Part shown: piece by piece, positions 16,432-26,700 of the stretch | Position numbering within the stretch: position 1 is the first letter of the stretch | Layout: each line of letters begins with the position of its first letter | DNA from: PALSA-1296 sp037143335 | GTDB taxonomy: Bacteria > Bacteroidota > Ignavibacteria > Palsa-1295 | Assembly: GCA_037143335.1 (NCBI GenBank) | Contig: JBAWZA010000003.1 | Location: 115,679-179,678, forward strand | Length of the DNA: 64,000 nt | Reading direction: 5' to 3' | Notes under the pieces: model-generated | What the model was told of the DNA's origin: nothing | The model's database searches: none | Seen by the model: only the letters and a program-made list of their open reading frames with translations | Translations under genes and position numbers: made by a program

Positions 16432-19170
16432 TTAGAACTTCACAGAAATTCCGAGCGAATGCGTTGCCCCTTTCTGGTTCAAGCGTTCGAGCTTCCCCCC
16501 TGATTCGAATCGTTGGTCTTGAGCCAGAATATCTTTTGCAGTGTATTTCACCTCAAACCGATTTAAGAATTGTTGGCTCAGCGAAAGATCAACCACGGCA
16601 CGTGGCATCTCATACAAATCGCCCGTGTACGGATTGACTTCTGCGATTCGTTTACCGCACGTATTGTAGAGGAGATTTACAGTTGTGCCAACTTCAGGAT
16701 TAAAATACAGTAGCCCAGCATTAAGAGAATAAGGCGATTGCCCTTGCATCGGTCTATCCTCCTGCAAACCGAGTGATAGTTTGTGAACGTTTACTTTCGA
16801 AACGATATACGCATAGTTCGCACTCACAACAAAATTAGAAAAGAAGTCCCCGAGGAAACGGAGGCTCTTTCGAATCTCGAATTCTGCTCCGTAGTTAATT
16901 GCTGGTTCGGTAGCATTCGCCCAGCTCTTCACGCTATTCGATCCTTGATTTGTCGCTTCGATTGCACCCTCAAACCGCTTATGAAAAATACTAATAGAGA
17001 GAAGTTCACCTGCTGTTGGATAGAACTCAAATCTAAAATCTAAGTTACGGACCAAAGCGCGGTCAATGTTTGTGTCACCTTGAATTACGGAGCCAAGTTC
17101 GAAATCATAGAATGAGAATGGCGCGATTTCTCTAAATTCAGGACGTGAAACAGTCTGAGTCGCAGCAATTCTGAAATTTATTTGATCACTCGCAGAATAG
17201 ATCAAGCTTGCTGAGGGAAGCACATCAATATGTGCACGATTGTAATGAATTTCTCCGCCTCCTAACACGCCTGAATTAAGCTTTTGATTGTCATTTTCAA
17301 TTCGTGCTCCCCCGATAAATCTAAAATTCTGTGAGCCAAGCTTGAAGGGAACATCGAGCATACCATAACCCGCATCTATAAGCTCTGTGGCGTCATATTT
17401 ATCACTCGGATTTGTAATCTCTTCGATCTGAAAGCCTTGCTGCCCGATATGATTCGCGGCAAACAATGTATCAATCGAGGAGAATAATAATTGGAAACTC
17501 GAAGTGTTCGCAACCTTGAAAGCAAGGACTCGCGCAGCAAAATCACGAGCACGTGAACCCGCAAGTCCGCCAACTTTGAGTTTAACTCCACCGAGAGGAA
17601 GCGTAACATCAAGTCCTCCTTCGGTGTATCCTTCGTTCATATTCGAGAAGAATCTTCCCCCTGCTTTCGGATCAGCTGAAGGCGAAAGCGCGGCATAATA
17701 AACATCATTGGGCGCAGCATCAAGTGCTCGCTGATAGACATAGCGTCTCAAATCCGGTTCATCACGCGTGGTTGCTGAGTGCGAAAGTCTCCACTGCAAT
17801 TTTCCGCCATCAACTATAGGAAATGGGTGATCACCTGTTAACTGTCCGCTGTAAAGTGTGCGTTCGGTGTAGTGAAAACTCGTTTGTTTATCTTGTATGC
17901 CGTTTGCCGAATCGGCTCCCGCAAGAACTACTACTTTATCGTCTGCGCTTCTGTCATACAAATTCCTGAAGCTGATGATGCTAGTCTCGCCGAGTTTATA
18001 CGTCAAATTTAGCAACCCTCCGAGCAAAACACTATGTGTACTTGATGTCCCGCCCCTCACGTACTCTGCAGTACCGTCACCATTGTAACCGTTTCTTTCG
18101 ATATGGCTTTGATCGTACCCATTTTTATATGAAAGTGAAGCAATATAGCCAAACTCATTATCGAAGAGCGTAAATTGATCGCCAGCAGAGAGATTCATTC
18201 CAAAATTTGCGGCACTCGTACTCAGTACTGGTGCCCAATTATTTTTAAATAGCAAACCGTATTGCGTTATCTGCTCAGGTGTAATTGCGGCACTACTGAT
18301 ACTTGTCGCTGGAAATCCCGCTGGTAAGGCACGTGTGCCGTCATCACCACCAAGCCAATCAGATTTTCCCGTTTGATATGTTGTGAAGGATTTGCCCGTC
18401 GTTACGGTGTTATATCCTTCACTTATTGCAAAACGAGCATTGAATTTATCGGGGAAATTTACCGTGTTCACCTGTACCAGTCCTCCTGCAAAATTCGCAG
18501 GCAGATCAGGTGTAAATGTCTTTGCGACGACAGTATTATCAATCAAATTTGCAGGAAGCAAGTCAAATGAAAATGCCTTCTTATCAGGCTCAGTGCTAGA
18601 AAGAGCCGAACCATTCAGTGTCGCGTTATTGTACCTCTCGCTTGTGCCACGAATTTCAACAAATTTATTATCAACGATTGAGACACCTGAAATTCTCTTG
18701 AGAGCATCCGAACTGGTAGCATCAGGCGAACGTCTGATCTGCTCTCCGCTGATGAAGTCATCCATCGAGTTCGAACTCTTGCGAGCTAAAAGTTGTGCCG
18801 CTTGCGTCTCAGTCTCAAGATGAGTGGTCACAATGATTTCTTCGCCTTTTACAGCTTCAACATCGAGGGCGATTTCGATGTGTTTTGTTTCATCGGCTCG
18901 TAATTCTGTATTTGTTAGGAGCTTGCTCTTATAGCCGAGACACGAGACTTTTATCGAATAATTTCCGGCATCCACGACAAGTTTAAATTCGCCATTGACA
19001 TTCGTCTTTGCACCTTTTGATGTTCCTTCAATTCGTACCGTCGCGCCGATGAGCTTATCCCCTGATTGGGCATCGGTAATCACGCCGGATACCTTTGCTT
19101 GATTTCCTGTTTTTGAAAATATCGGCTCGTTGAGAAGGCAAAATGCAAAAAAAATAATAAGTATTCGCAT
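16432..19170 (-). CDS. TonB-dependent receptor with CarboxypepD-like domain
   Basis: Outer-membrane active transporter (912 residues). Order: signal peptide 1-19 (ending near PIFSKT); CarboxypepD-regulatory-like beta-sandwich about 26-110 (VSGVITDAQSGDKLIGATVRI, GEFKLVVDAGNYSIKVSCLGY); plug domain about 125-240 with the GVSIVDNKFVEIRGTSERYNN segment; then a beta-barrel ending in the aromatic residue F912 (SLGISVKF). No SusD partner follows. The upstream gene on the same strand (gap 106 bp with a terminator) encodes the duplicated T9SS protein; such pairs are seen in Bacteroidota, so receptor and secreted protein may act on one ligand. Substrate unknown. Confidence 0.92.
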   Translation of the reverse strand: MRILIIFFAFCLLNEPIFSKTGNQAKVSGVITDAQSGDKLIGATVRIEGTSKGAKTNVNGEFKLVVDAGNYSIKVSCLGYKSKLLTNTELRADETKHIEIALDVEAVKGEEIIVTTHLETETQAAQLLARKSSNSMDDFISGEQIRRSPDATSSDALKRISGVSIVDNKFVEIRGTSERYNNATLNGSALSSTEPDKKAFSFDLLPANLIDNTVVAKTFTPDLPANFAGGLVQVNTVNFPDKFNARFAISEGYNTVTTGKSFTTYQTGKSDWLGGDDGTRALPAGFPATSISSAAITPEQITQYGLLFKNNWAPVLSTSAANFGMNLSAGDQFTLFDNEFGYIASLSYKNGYDQSHIERNGYNGDGTAEYVRGGTSSTHSVLLGGLLNLTYKLGETSIISFRNLYDRSADDKVVVLAGADSANGIQDKQTSFHYTERTLYSGQLTGDHPFPIVDGGKLQWRLSHSATTRDEPDLRRYVYQRALDAAPNDVYYAALSPSADPKAGGRFFSNMNEGYTEGGLDVTLPLGGVKLKVGGLAGSRARDFAARVLAFKVANTSSFQLLFSSIDTLFAANHIGQQGFQIEEITNPSDKYDATELIDAGYGMLDVPFKLGSQNFRFIGGARIENDNQKLNSGVLGGGEIHYNRAHIDVLPSASLIYSASDQINFRIAATQTVSRPEFREIAPFSFYDFELGSVIQGDTNIDRALVRNLDFRFEFYPTAGELLSISIFHKRFEGAIEATNQGSNSVKSWANATEPAINYGAEFEIRKSLRFLGDFFSNFVVSANYAYIVSKVNVHKLSLGLQEDRPMQGQSPYSLNAGLLYFNPEVGTTVNLLYNTCGKRIAEVNPYTGDLYEMPRAVVDLSLSQQFLNRFEVKYTAKDILAQDQRFESGGKLERLNQKGATHSLGISVKF

Positions 19171-19220
19171 CGGGGAAATTAGAATGTGAGTCCAAAAATA
19201 AGTAGTATCATTTCACCGAA

Positions 19221-19251
19221 AAGGCTCCGTGCCAAAAAGTCACGGAGCCTT
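19221..19251 (-). terminator. rho-independent terminator after the T9SS protein gene
   Basis: Perfect 11-bp stem AAGGCTCCGTG / CACGGAGCCTT with a 9-nt loop, 26 bp past the stop of the 1293-codon gene; read on the minus strand it is followed by TTCGG and T-rich sequence. It would separate this gene from the TonB receptor gene downstream. Confidence 0.8.
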
Positions 19252-19276
19252 CGGTATCGGGATCGCATCCTCCCGT

Positions 19277-22200
19277 TTATTTCATAATTATCATTCGCTT
19301 TGTTACCGAATATTCACCGGCACTCAAGCGATAAATATATACGCCATTTGCGAGTTCACCAATATTCATAGTGGTGCTGTGCAAACCGGCATCTTGGAAT
19401 CCATCTACCAATGTAGCAATCTGCTTACCGGTGAGATCAAATACCTGAAGTGAAATTTGCTCAGGCTTTGCAAGTGTAAAGTTAATCGTCGTCTGTGTAC
19501 CAGAAACAGGATTTGGGCTGTTTTGGAAAAGCTCGACACTGTTTCCAGCAACTTCATTTACAGCTCCAGTTGTCTCGGCTGTTCCATTGATTGTCGCATC
19601 AAGCATTGCCTCTTTTGTGACAAAGTTGAATTGTAAATGCGATGTGAATGTGCCGTTTGCCTGTGGGCTAAAACGAATTGTTACGGATTTGCTTGCGCCA
19701 GCCTTCAGTGAGAAAGGTGCTGTTCCGCCAACAACCTTGAAGACTGTAGAATCAGTAAGTCCCCATGATGTAATTCCGAGTACAACGTTACCTGTATTTG
19801 AAATCACAACACTAACTAAACTATCACGCGTTGTATGCGGAGCAATTTTCGGGAAATTGATCGTACTTGCAACCAGTGTTGGCTTTGGAGCATAGACGGT
19901 ATTCTCTGGATCGTAGTTTGTCCAGATAGAATCCCAACGTGGTCCTGTGCCGAACGCACCGCGATATGTTACGGCCTCAAGGAAAGCATCACCGTTCAAG
20001 ATTGGACTGTTAAAGCTCGCTCCTGTAAGTGCAGGTGAACCTGCCATCGGTGTGAAGTTCGGAGCAGTCAAGTTGAATGGCGCTGTGAGTTTAACGTCAA
20101 CAGGTTGAACGAAGTCGCTATTTTCATACGCTGGAGTTCTGTACCAAGCTGCGGCATCAAATCCAGCAATATTCGAGATGAATCCGTTATTCGCACGGAG
20201 TCCAGCCCAAATACAATTTCGAATCTGAATCGTATCAGCCTTCAACGCATTCACTACTCCTGTTTGATCGAAGAGTATTCCAACTGGCCATCCCATCACA
20301 ACAGAGTTCATGATATTGAGCTGTGTGTTACGACGAATATGTGCACCTCTTCCGAAAAGAGGATTGTACGAAGCGCCAGTATCGGCTTGTGGTCCGACTA
20401 CTGTCATGTTACAGAAAATAGCCTTTGTTCTTGGATTCCAGAAGTTAGCTGGATTGTCATTATCTGACTCAAATCCATTTGATTGTGAAACGTCAGCGAC
20501 ATTCGGATCACGTAAGCTTACGCAAAATTGTACTTTACCGCTAAATCCAAAATCTGTGTCCCATTCATCATCAAGTCCGCGAAGTGCGATGAGATGTTTG
20601 CAATTTACTGTGCCACCAAACCACTCATAAGAGTCATCACCTGAGTAGCTAACTTGGATATGGTCAATCTTTGTGCCATCACCAACGCCACCCAGTGTGA
20701 GTCCATTAATTTCGTTATTCGGTGCAAGTGGAATACCAGGGAATTCGATACGTACGTATTCTAAATCTCCGCTGTTATCATGCATGTCTGTTCCACCGTA
20801 GTGGGTGCGAGGTCCGCCTTCAATCTGGGCATCTCCCCCTGGGAAGAGTCCGCCATTTGCAGAATTATTTTGATTGATCGGAGCACGTCCACAAAGAATG
20901 ATACCCCCCCAATCACCTGCAGCACGCTGACCAGGAGCCTGTTGACTTGTGAAAAGGATAGGCTCGGTTGGTGTTCCTTTTGCATTAAGTTTGCCACCGC
21001 GTTCGACGATGAGACAGCCCTTTGTAGATTTTTCCCCATAAATGACCGTACCAGGTTCTATATTTAGTGTTGACCCATTCACAATATAGACATACCCTCT
21101 AATGAGCCAGGTACGGTCATTTGTGAGTGTCACATTCCCTTTGATGCTATCTTGCAATACATCTTGTCCATAGACGATAATTCCTTTGCCTGTCAAGCTA
21201 ACTGATTTCGTACTGCCGCTCGGAGCATTATGTCTGAAATCAAGTGACGCCGTCTTGGCACCAACTGAAGAAGGAGTGAACTTGATGTTGACATCTAACT
21301 TGCCACCGGCAACAATGTCATTGGATGAACTGACTCCCATGAGAGCAAAGTCACCCGCATCTGCACCAGATAGTGCCAAGTTAGTAATGTTCATGGTGCC
21401 AGAACCCGTATTCGAAATTGTTACAGTCTGGGTTGCTGATTGATTCACTTGAACGAGTGCAAAATCACGAGATGAAGGTACGCTCAAGATCGGAGCAGGA
21501 ATGATACCTTTACCCTTGAGATCTATTTCAATCTTTTGAAGTGGTGGAATGGTAAAAGAGATTTTTGCTGTCGATGCGAATGTATCAATCGGAGAGAATC
21601 TGATTGCGATGGACTTTGTCTCACCGGGAAGAATCGTGAATGAGCCAGGAGCGTTAACGATGCTAAAGCGTGATTGATCGTCAATTGATGTTGACAACAC
21701 TGTCGCAGGCACAAGTCCCGTATTCTTAATCAAGACTACAGTTGAGTCCTTAAAGGCATTGACAACTGTGTTCGGGAAAGTTACCGATGTCACAACTGCT
21801 GCGGCTGCAGGATCGTAACTCGTATTCTGTGGATCGTAATTCGTCCAGACTGAGTCCCAACGAGGACCAGGTCCGAATGCTCCGCGATATGAGACTTTTT
21901 CGAAGAATGGATCAGTTGCCATTCTTGGATTTGTGAAGCTCGCACCACCCAACGCAGGTGAACCAGCAAGAGGTACAAAGTTCGGTGCAGTCAAGTTAAA
22001 AGCATTTGTAAGCATCACGCTTGCAGGCTGAACGTAATCACTGTTTGCGTAAGCAGGCGTGCGATACCAAGCTGCGGCATCAAAGCCAGAAATGTTTGTA
22101 ATAAAACCGTTATTAGCACGAAGTCCAGCCCAAATACAATTGCGGATTTGCAGTGTATCAAAAATCGCGGAATTCACGACACCTGTTTGATCGAGAAGAA

Positions 22201-23158
22201 GTCCCACCGGCCATCCCATGACGATTGAATTATAAATATTCAACTGTGTATTACGACGAATATGTGCACCTCTTCCGAATAATGGGTTATAAGCAGCCGA
22301 GGTATCGGATTGAGGACCGACGACTGTCATGTTACAGAATATCGCTGAAGTACGAGGTCCCCAAAAGTTTGCAGGATTGTCGTTATCAGATTCAAATCCG
22401 TTTGATTGAGAAATATCAGCTACATTTGGATCACGCAAGCTGACACAGAACTGCACTTTGCCACTGAATCCGAAATCTGTGTCCCATTCATCATCAAGCC
22501 CACGAAGTGCGATAAGATGCTTGCAATTTACATTGCCGCCGAACCACTCGTAAGAATCGTCACCCGAGTAACTGACCTGAACATGGTCAATAATAGTACC
22601 GTCCCCTACGCCACCGAATGTGAGTCCGTTGATTTCATTATTAGGTGCAAGAGGAATTCCAGGGAATTCGATACGAACGTATTCTAAATCACCACTATTA
22701 TCATGGGGGACAGTGCCGCCGTAATGGCTACGAGGTCCGCCTTCAATCTGAGCATCTCCACCGAGGAATAGCCCGCCATTGTTTGAATTATTTTGGTTAA
22801 TAGGAGCCTTTCCGCACAAGACAATCCCACCCCAATCACCTGCGGCTCTTTGACCGATTGGATTTTGACTGGTGAAAACGATTGGCTTTTGTGCTGTTCC
22901 CTTCGCGATGAGTTTACCACCACGTTCAGCGATAATACAGCCTTTAGATACTTTCTCACCAACAAGAACAGTACCGGGATCTATCGTCAAAGTAGAGCCA
23001 TCAACGATATAGACATACCCTCTGATAAGATACACTCTATCAGCAAGAAGGTGGACATTGCCTACTATACTATCTTGAATAACGGTATATGTCTGCGCGA
23101 CCGCAGGAACAGTATAGAGAAAGAGAGCAAGGACTAAAAACTTCAGTATTTTTTTCAT
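19277..23158 (-). CDS. large T9SS-secreted protein with duplicated module
   Basis: 1293-residue secreted or surface protein. Order: signal peptide 1-21 (AVAQ); module A about 28-442; two choice-of-anchor-D/ASPM-like Ig domains about 455-550 and 555-660 (FTILPGETKSIAIRFSP); module B about 669-1083; a third such Ig domain about 1095-1195; type A T9SS sorting domain 1205-1293 (FQNSPNPVSG, LANGVYIYRL). Each module opens with DSIxGNV and carries GDWGGI, INQNNS, DDSYEWFGG, NGFESDND and GRGAHIRRNTQ, a right-handed beta-helix-like family seen widely in T9SS cargo. Modules A and B align without gaps at an offset of 641 residues. Enzymatic activity is not evident; a glycan or metal-binding surface role is possible. 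Confidence 0.88.
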   Translation of the reverse strand: MKKILKFLVLALFLYTVPAVAQTYTVIQDSIVGNVHLLADRVYLIRGYVYIVDGSTLTIDPGTVLVGEKVSKGCIIAERGGKLIAKGTAQKPIVFTSQNPIGQRAAGDWGGIVLCGKAPINQNNSNNGGLFLGGDAQIEGGPRSHYGGTVPHDNSGDLEYVRIEFPGIPLAPNNEINGLTFGGVGDGTIIDHVQVSYSGDDSYEWFGGNVNCKHLIALRGLDDEWDTDFGFSGKVQFCVSLRDPNVADISQSNGFESDNDNPANFWGPRTSAIFCNMTVVGPQSDTSAAYNPLFGRGAHIRRNTQLNIYNSIVMGWPVGLLLDQTGVVNSAIFDTLQIRNCIWAGLRANNGFITNISGFDAAAWYRTPAYANSDYVQPASVMLTNAFNLTAPNFVPLAGSPALGGASFTNPRMATDPFFEKVSYRGAFGPGPRWDSVWTNYDPQNTSYDPAAAAVVTSVTFPNTVVNAFKDSTVVLIKNTGLVPATVLSTSIDDQSRFSIVNAPGSFTILPGETKSIAIRFSPIDTFASTAKISFTIPPLQKIEIDLKGKGIIPAPILSVPSSRDFALVQVNQSATQTVTISNTGSGTMNITNLALSGADAGDFALMGVSSSNDIVAGGKLDVNIKFTPSSVGAKTASLDFRHNAPSGSTKSVSLTGKGIIVYGQDVLQDSIKGNVTLTNDRTWLIRGYVYIVNGSTLNIEPGTVIYGEKSTKGCLIVERGGKLNAKGTPTEPILFTSQQAPGQRAAGDWGGIILCGRAPINQNNSANGGLFPGGDAQIEGGPRTHYGGTDMHDNSGDLEYVRIEFPGIPLAPNNEINGLTLGGVGDGTKIDHIQVSYSGDDSYEWFGGTVNCKHLIALRGLDDEWDTDFGFSGKVQFCVSLRDPNVADVSQSNGFESDNDNPANFWNPRTKAIFCNMTVVGPQADTGASYNPLFGRGAHIRRNTQLNIMNSVVMGWPVGILFDQTGVVNALKADTIQIRNCIWAGLRANNGFISNIAGFDAAAWYRTPAYENSDFVQPVDVKLTAPFNLTAPNFTPMAGSPALTGASFNSPILNGDAFLEAVTYRGAFGTGPRWDSIWTNYDPENTVYAPKPTLVASTINFPKIAPHTTRDSLVSVVISNTGNVVLGITSWGLTDSTVFKVVGGTAPFSLKAGASKSVTIRFSPQANGTFTSHLQFNFVTKEAMLDATINGTAETTGAVNEVAGNSVELFQNSPNPVSGTQTTINFTLAKPEQISLQVFDLTGKQIATLVDGFQDAGLHSTTMNIGELANGVYIYRLSAGEYSVTKRMIIMK
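19910..21154 (-). repeat. second copy of the internal 415-codon duplication
   Basis: Codons for residues 669-1083 of the T9SS protein. It corresponds without indels to 21833-23077, 1923 nt away. In the central 170 residues I count 14 amino-acid differences, while many third codon positions differ. Confidence 0.9.
21833..23077 (-). repeat. first copy of the internal 415-codon duplication
   Basis: Codons for residues 28-442 of the T9SS protein, the partner of the copy at 19910-21154. The protein sequence is far more conserved than the DNA, so this is not a fresh duplication or an assembly error. Confidence 0.9.
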
Positions 23159-23300
23159 AAATTGGTTAATTGAGAAAGTTATCTTGGAATAATTTCCTGC
23201 AAACTTACCGAACCAATGTTACCGAATTATTACCGAATTGTTAAGAAATTGTTAAATCCCAAACATGTGGCGAATGCAAGCTGGTTTAGATGCTTTTAAA

Positions 23301-23333
23301 ACGAAAAAAGCTCGGCAGAGCGAGCTTTTTCGT
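23301..23333 (-). terminator. rho-independent terminator of trxA
   Basis: On the minus strand ACGAAAAAGCTCG pairs with CGAGCTTTTTTCGT (one extra T) around a 6-nt loop, followed by TTTTAAAA. It starts 15 bp after the trxA stop. Confidence 0.88.
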
Positions 23334-23347
23334 GAGAATCAAAGTGT

Positions 23348-23686
23348 TTAGTTTAATTGAGCATTCAACTTCTCAACTAACTTCTGCTTACCGACAGCAC
23401 CAATTTGCATGTCAACCATCTTACCACCTTTGAAAATCATCAAAGTAGGTACAGAGCGAATTCCGAGTGTCATGGAGACTTCGGGGTTTTCGTCAACATC
23501 AAGTTTGCCGATAACTGCTCTTCCTGCGTACTCCGTTGCCATCTCCTCGATGATCGGTGCAATCATTCTGCATGGACCGCACCATGTGGCGGTAAAGTCA
23601 ACTAATACGGGTTTATCGCTTTGAAGCACATCGTGTTCAAAGTTCGCATCAGAAAAATATAATGCAGCTGTTCCATTTGTTGTCAT
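23348..23686 (-). CDS. trxA: thioredoxin
   Basis: Small dithiol protein reduced by TrxB. Its active site WCGPC lies at residues 35-39, with D30 buried before it (LVDFTATWC) and the cis-proline loop SVPTLMIF downstream. The 112-residue length and single-domain layout are standard; there is no signal peptide, so it is cytoplasmic. It follows dnaE by 41 bp on the same strand and has its own terminator. Confidence 0.95.
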   Translation of the reverse strand: MTTNGTAALYFSDANFEHDVLQSDKPVLVDFTATWCGPCRMIAPIIEEMATEYAGRAVIGKLDVDENPEVSMTLGIRSVPTLMIFKGGKMVDMQIGAVGKQKLVEKLNAQLN

Positions 23687-23727
23687 AGATTTCGTGTCCT
23701 TTCGTTAAGTAGTGTTTAAAATTATTT

Positions 23728-26700
23728 TTAGCTGATGAACAACAATCTGTTCTTGCCGAAATGAGCTTCGAATTCGCTCACAAATTTATCATCCGATGCG
23801 ACTGCGAATTGATCGGGGAGTTTATATCTCCGAGTCATCGCTTGCGCCAAATTTTCAACAGTAACATACGTCGTGCAATTCCCGTGATGTTGTAAGCATA
23901 ACTGTTTTAATGCTTCCAGTGTCTTCTCAAATTCATCGCGGCTCTCGATTCTCAAGTTTACTCCCTTCGCACTTTTCTTTCGGATTCCTGAAATATCACT
24001 TGCCGTAGAGACTACGATATTCGGCACGTCATTAATACTATTCTTCCGCACCTTGCCTTGAATCGTAATTGGCTGTTCGTCAACAACCAGATTTTGATAA
24101 TCCCGGTAGGTATCACTCCAAAAAACGCAATCAATCTTACCGGAGAAATCTTCTAAGCTCACAATGGCAAATGCTTTACCATTTCTATCGAGCTTACGAG
24201 TGATCCCGACTATAACACCTATTACGAATACAGAATCGTTCTGTTTCATATCTGCAAGCTCGCTGATGCGATGTGTAGCGAAGCTTTGGACGTCCACACG
24301 GTAGCGCTCGAGCGGATGTCCGGAAACATAAAATCCAAGCACCACCTTCTCACGTGAAAGCATCTCGCGTTCGCTCCACGTCAGTGATGAAGAAGCAAGC
24401 GATGGCTCGTGAATCGTGCTCTTTGTTGAATCGGTATCAAAGAGACTATCCATTCCAGATGAGGATGATTTCGCAGACATCGCTCCGTATGCGAGTGCAT
24501 GTTCGACGCTCGTAATCAGATCAGCACGGTATTGCCCCATGATTCGGGAATCAGGTTTCGTTGAGTCAAACGCACCCGATTCAATCAAGGCTTCGACAGC
24601 GCGTTTATTTACTAAACGATTATCGAGTCTTCCAGTAAAATTATAAATGGATGTGAACGGCCCGTTTAATTCTCGTTCCTTCACAATATTTTCTGTTGCT
24701 TTACCTCCAACATTCTTAATACCGGCAAGCCCGAATCTGATTCCTTCTTTTGTTGCGGTAAATTTTAGCTCACTCGAATTTACATCCGGCGGCAGCGTCG
24801 GAATGTCATATTTTTTTGCTTCGTCAATCAGCTGGACGATATAGTCCGCTGAACCCATTTCATGGGTCATATTAGCAGCCAAAAATTCTGAGGTATAGTT
24901 TGCCTTGAGATATGCTGTTTGGTAGGCAATGAGTGAGTATGCCAAACTGTGCGATTTATTGAATCCGTAGCTGGCGAATTTTGCAAGACGATCAAAAATT
25001 TCGTTTGCAGTTTTATCTGGAATATTATTTGACAAGCAACCTTCTATGAAGACAGCCTTCATTGCTTCCATCTTCTGCAAATCCTTCTTACCCATCGCCC
25101 GTCTCATCTCATCCGCTTTCGCAAGGGAGAATCCTGCTAGATCACGCGCAATACGCATGACTTGTTCCTGAACAACGATGACACCGTATGTTTCTGCGAG
25201 GATAGGTTCGAGTAGTGGATGCAGGTATTCTACTTTTTTTCTCCCCTGCTTTCGATCAATGAACTCCGGGATGTATTCCATTGGTCCAGGTCGATAGAGC
25301 GCATTCATGGACGAGAGGTCTTCGATGTTCTCGGGCTTGAGTGCGCGCATGTAGTTCTGCATTGGCGGCGAATCGAATTGGAATACAGCTATAGTATCGC
25401 CCCTGCCGAATAGCTCATATGTTTTCTTATCATCGAGTGGAATGTCATCGATGTTAATTCGTATTCCGTGATTCTTTTCGATGAGATCGAGAGTGGTATC
25501 AATGATCGAAAGCGTTCGCAACCCAAGAAAATCCATCTTGAGCAAGCCAACATCTTCGACATCCTTCATGGTGAACTGCGTAACCGCTTCCTCTTCATTT
25601 GGAGATTTGTAGAGCGGAACATAATTGGAGATATTCCCGGGAGCAATCACAACGCCAGCCGCATGACGCGAGGCGGAGCGAGCGAATCCTTCGAGGACTT
25701 TCGCATACTCGAGCATCTGCTTTACGCGATCATCGGAGGAATATCTCTTCAGTACATCCTTCATCTCCGGTAGCTCCATCGCCTCTTTCAGCGGTGTGAC
25801 CCGCCCCATGACAACGGGGATGCAATTGGTCAGCTCGCCAATGATATTTAGCGGCACACCCATTACTCGTCCGACATCTTTTAAGACCGCACGAGCGGAA
25901 AGTGTCGAGAATGTAATAATTTGGGCGACCGATTCTTTCCCATATTTATCTCGGACATACTCGATAACTTTTTCTCGTTTATCATCAGAGAAATCAATGT
26001 CTATATCGGGCATTGATACGCGCTCGGGATTAAGAAATCGCTCGAACAGCAGATTGTACTTAATCGGATCAACCGCCGTAATGCCGAGGGCATAAGCAAC
26101 AATCGAACCTGCGGCTGAACCACGACCTGGTCCCACCGAAACTCCCTGCTTACGCGCAGCATCAATAAAATCCTGAACGATCAGGAAATAGCCTGGGTAA
26201 CCCATCTTCTTGATAACACCAAGCTCGAACTCTGTGCGCTCTTTCACTTCGGCATTCACGAGGCGGTACCGTTTCTCTATTCCCTCCCATGTGACTTTCT
26301 CCAGATATGCATCAAGCGTTGTTACTCCTGATTCTGGTGGAATAGGAAAGCTTGGGAGTTTAAGGTCCTTTGAAATCGTGACATTACATTCATCCGCAAT
26401 CCGAAGTGTATTTTCTAAAGCTCCCTCGAATTCACCAAAGAGCTGCCGCATCTCCGCTGGCGAGCGGAAGTAATATTCGGGTGTTCCGTATTTTAATTTC
26501 TTGACATCAGGCGGCGAGTCTTTGTCGGCATCCTTGATATACATCAACACATTGTGAGCCTCAGCATGAGCAGGGATAGAGTAGTGAACATCATTCGTGC
26601 ATACCAACTGAAGTCCCATCTCTTTAGCAAGGCGAGGTGCTTGAGCTAATACTTTTTGCTCAACGGCTAAATGGTGATTTTGTAGCTCGACATAAAAATC

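Noticed and set aside
19910..23077. Long duplication considered as a mobile element or assembly duplication
   Set aside because: The copies are in frame within one protein, synonymous sites have diverged and there are no terminal repeats or transposase.
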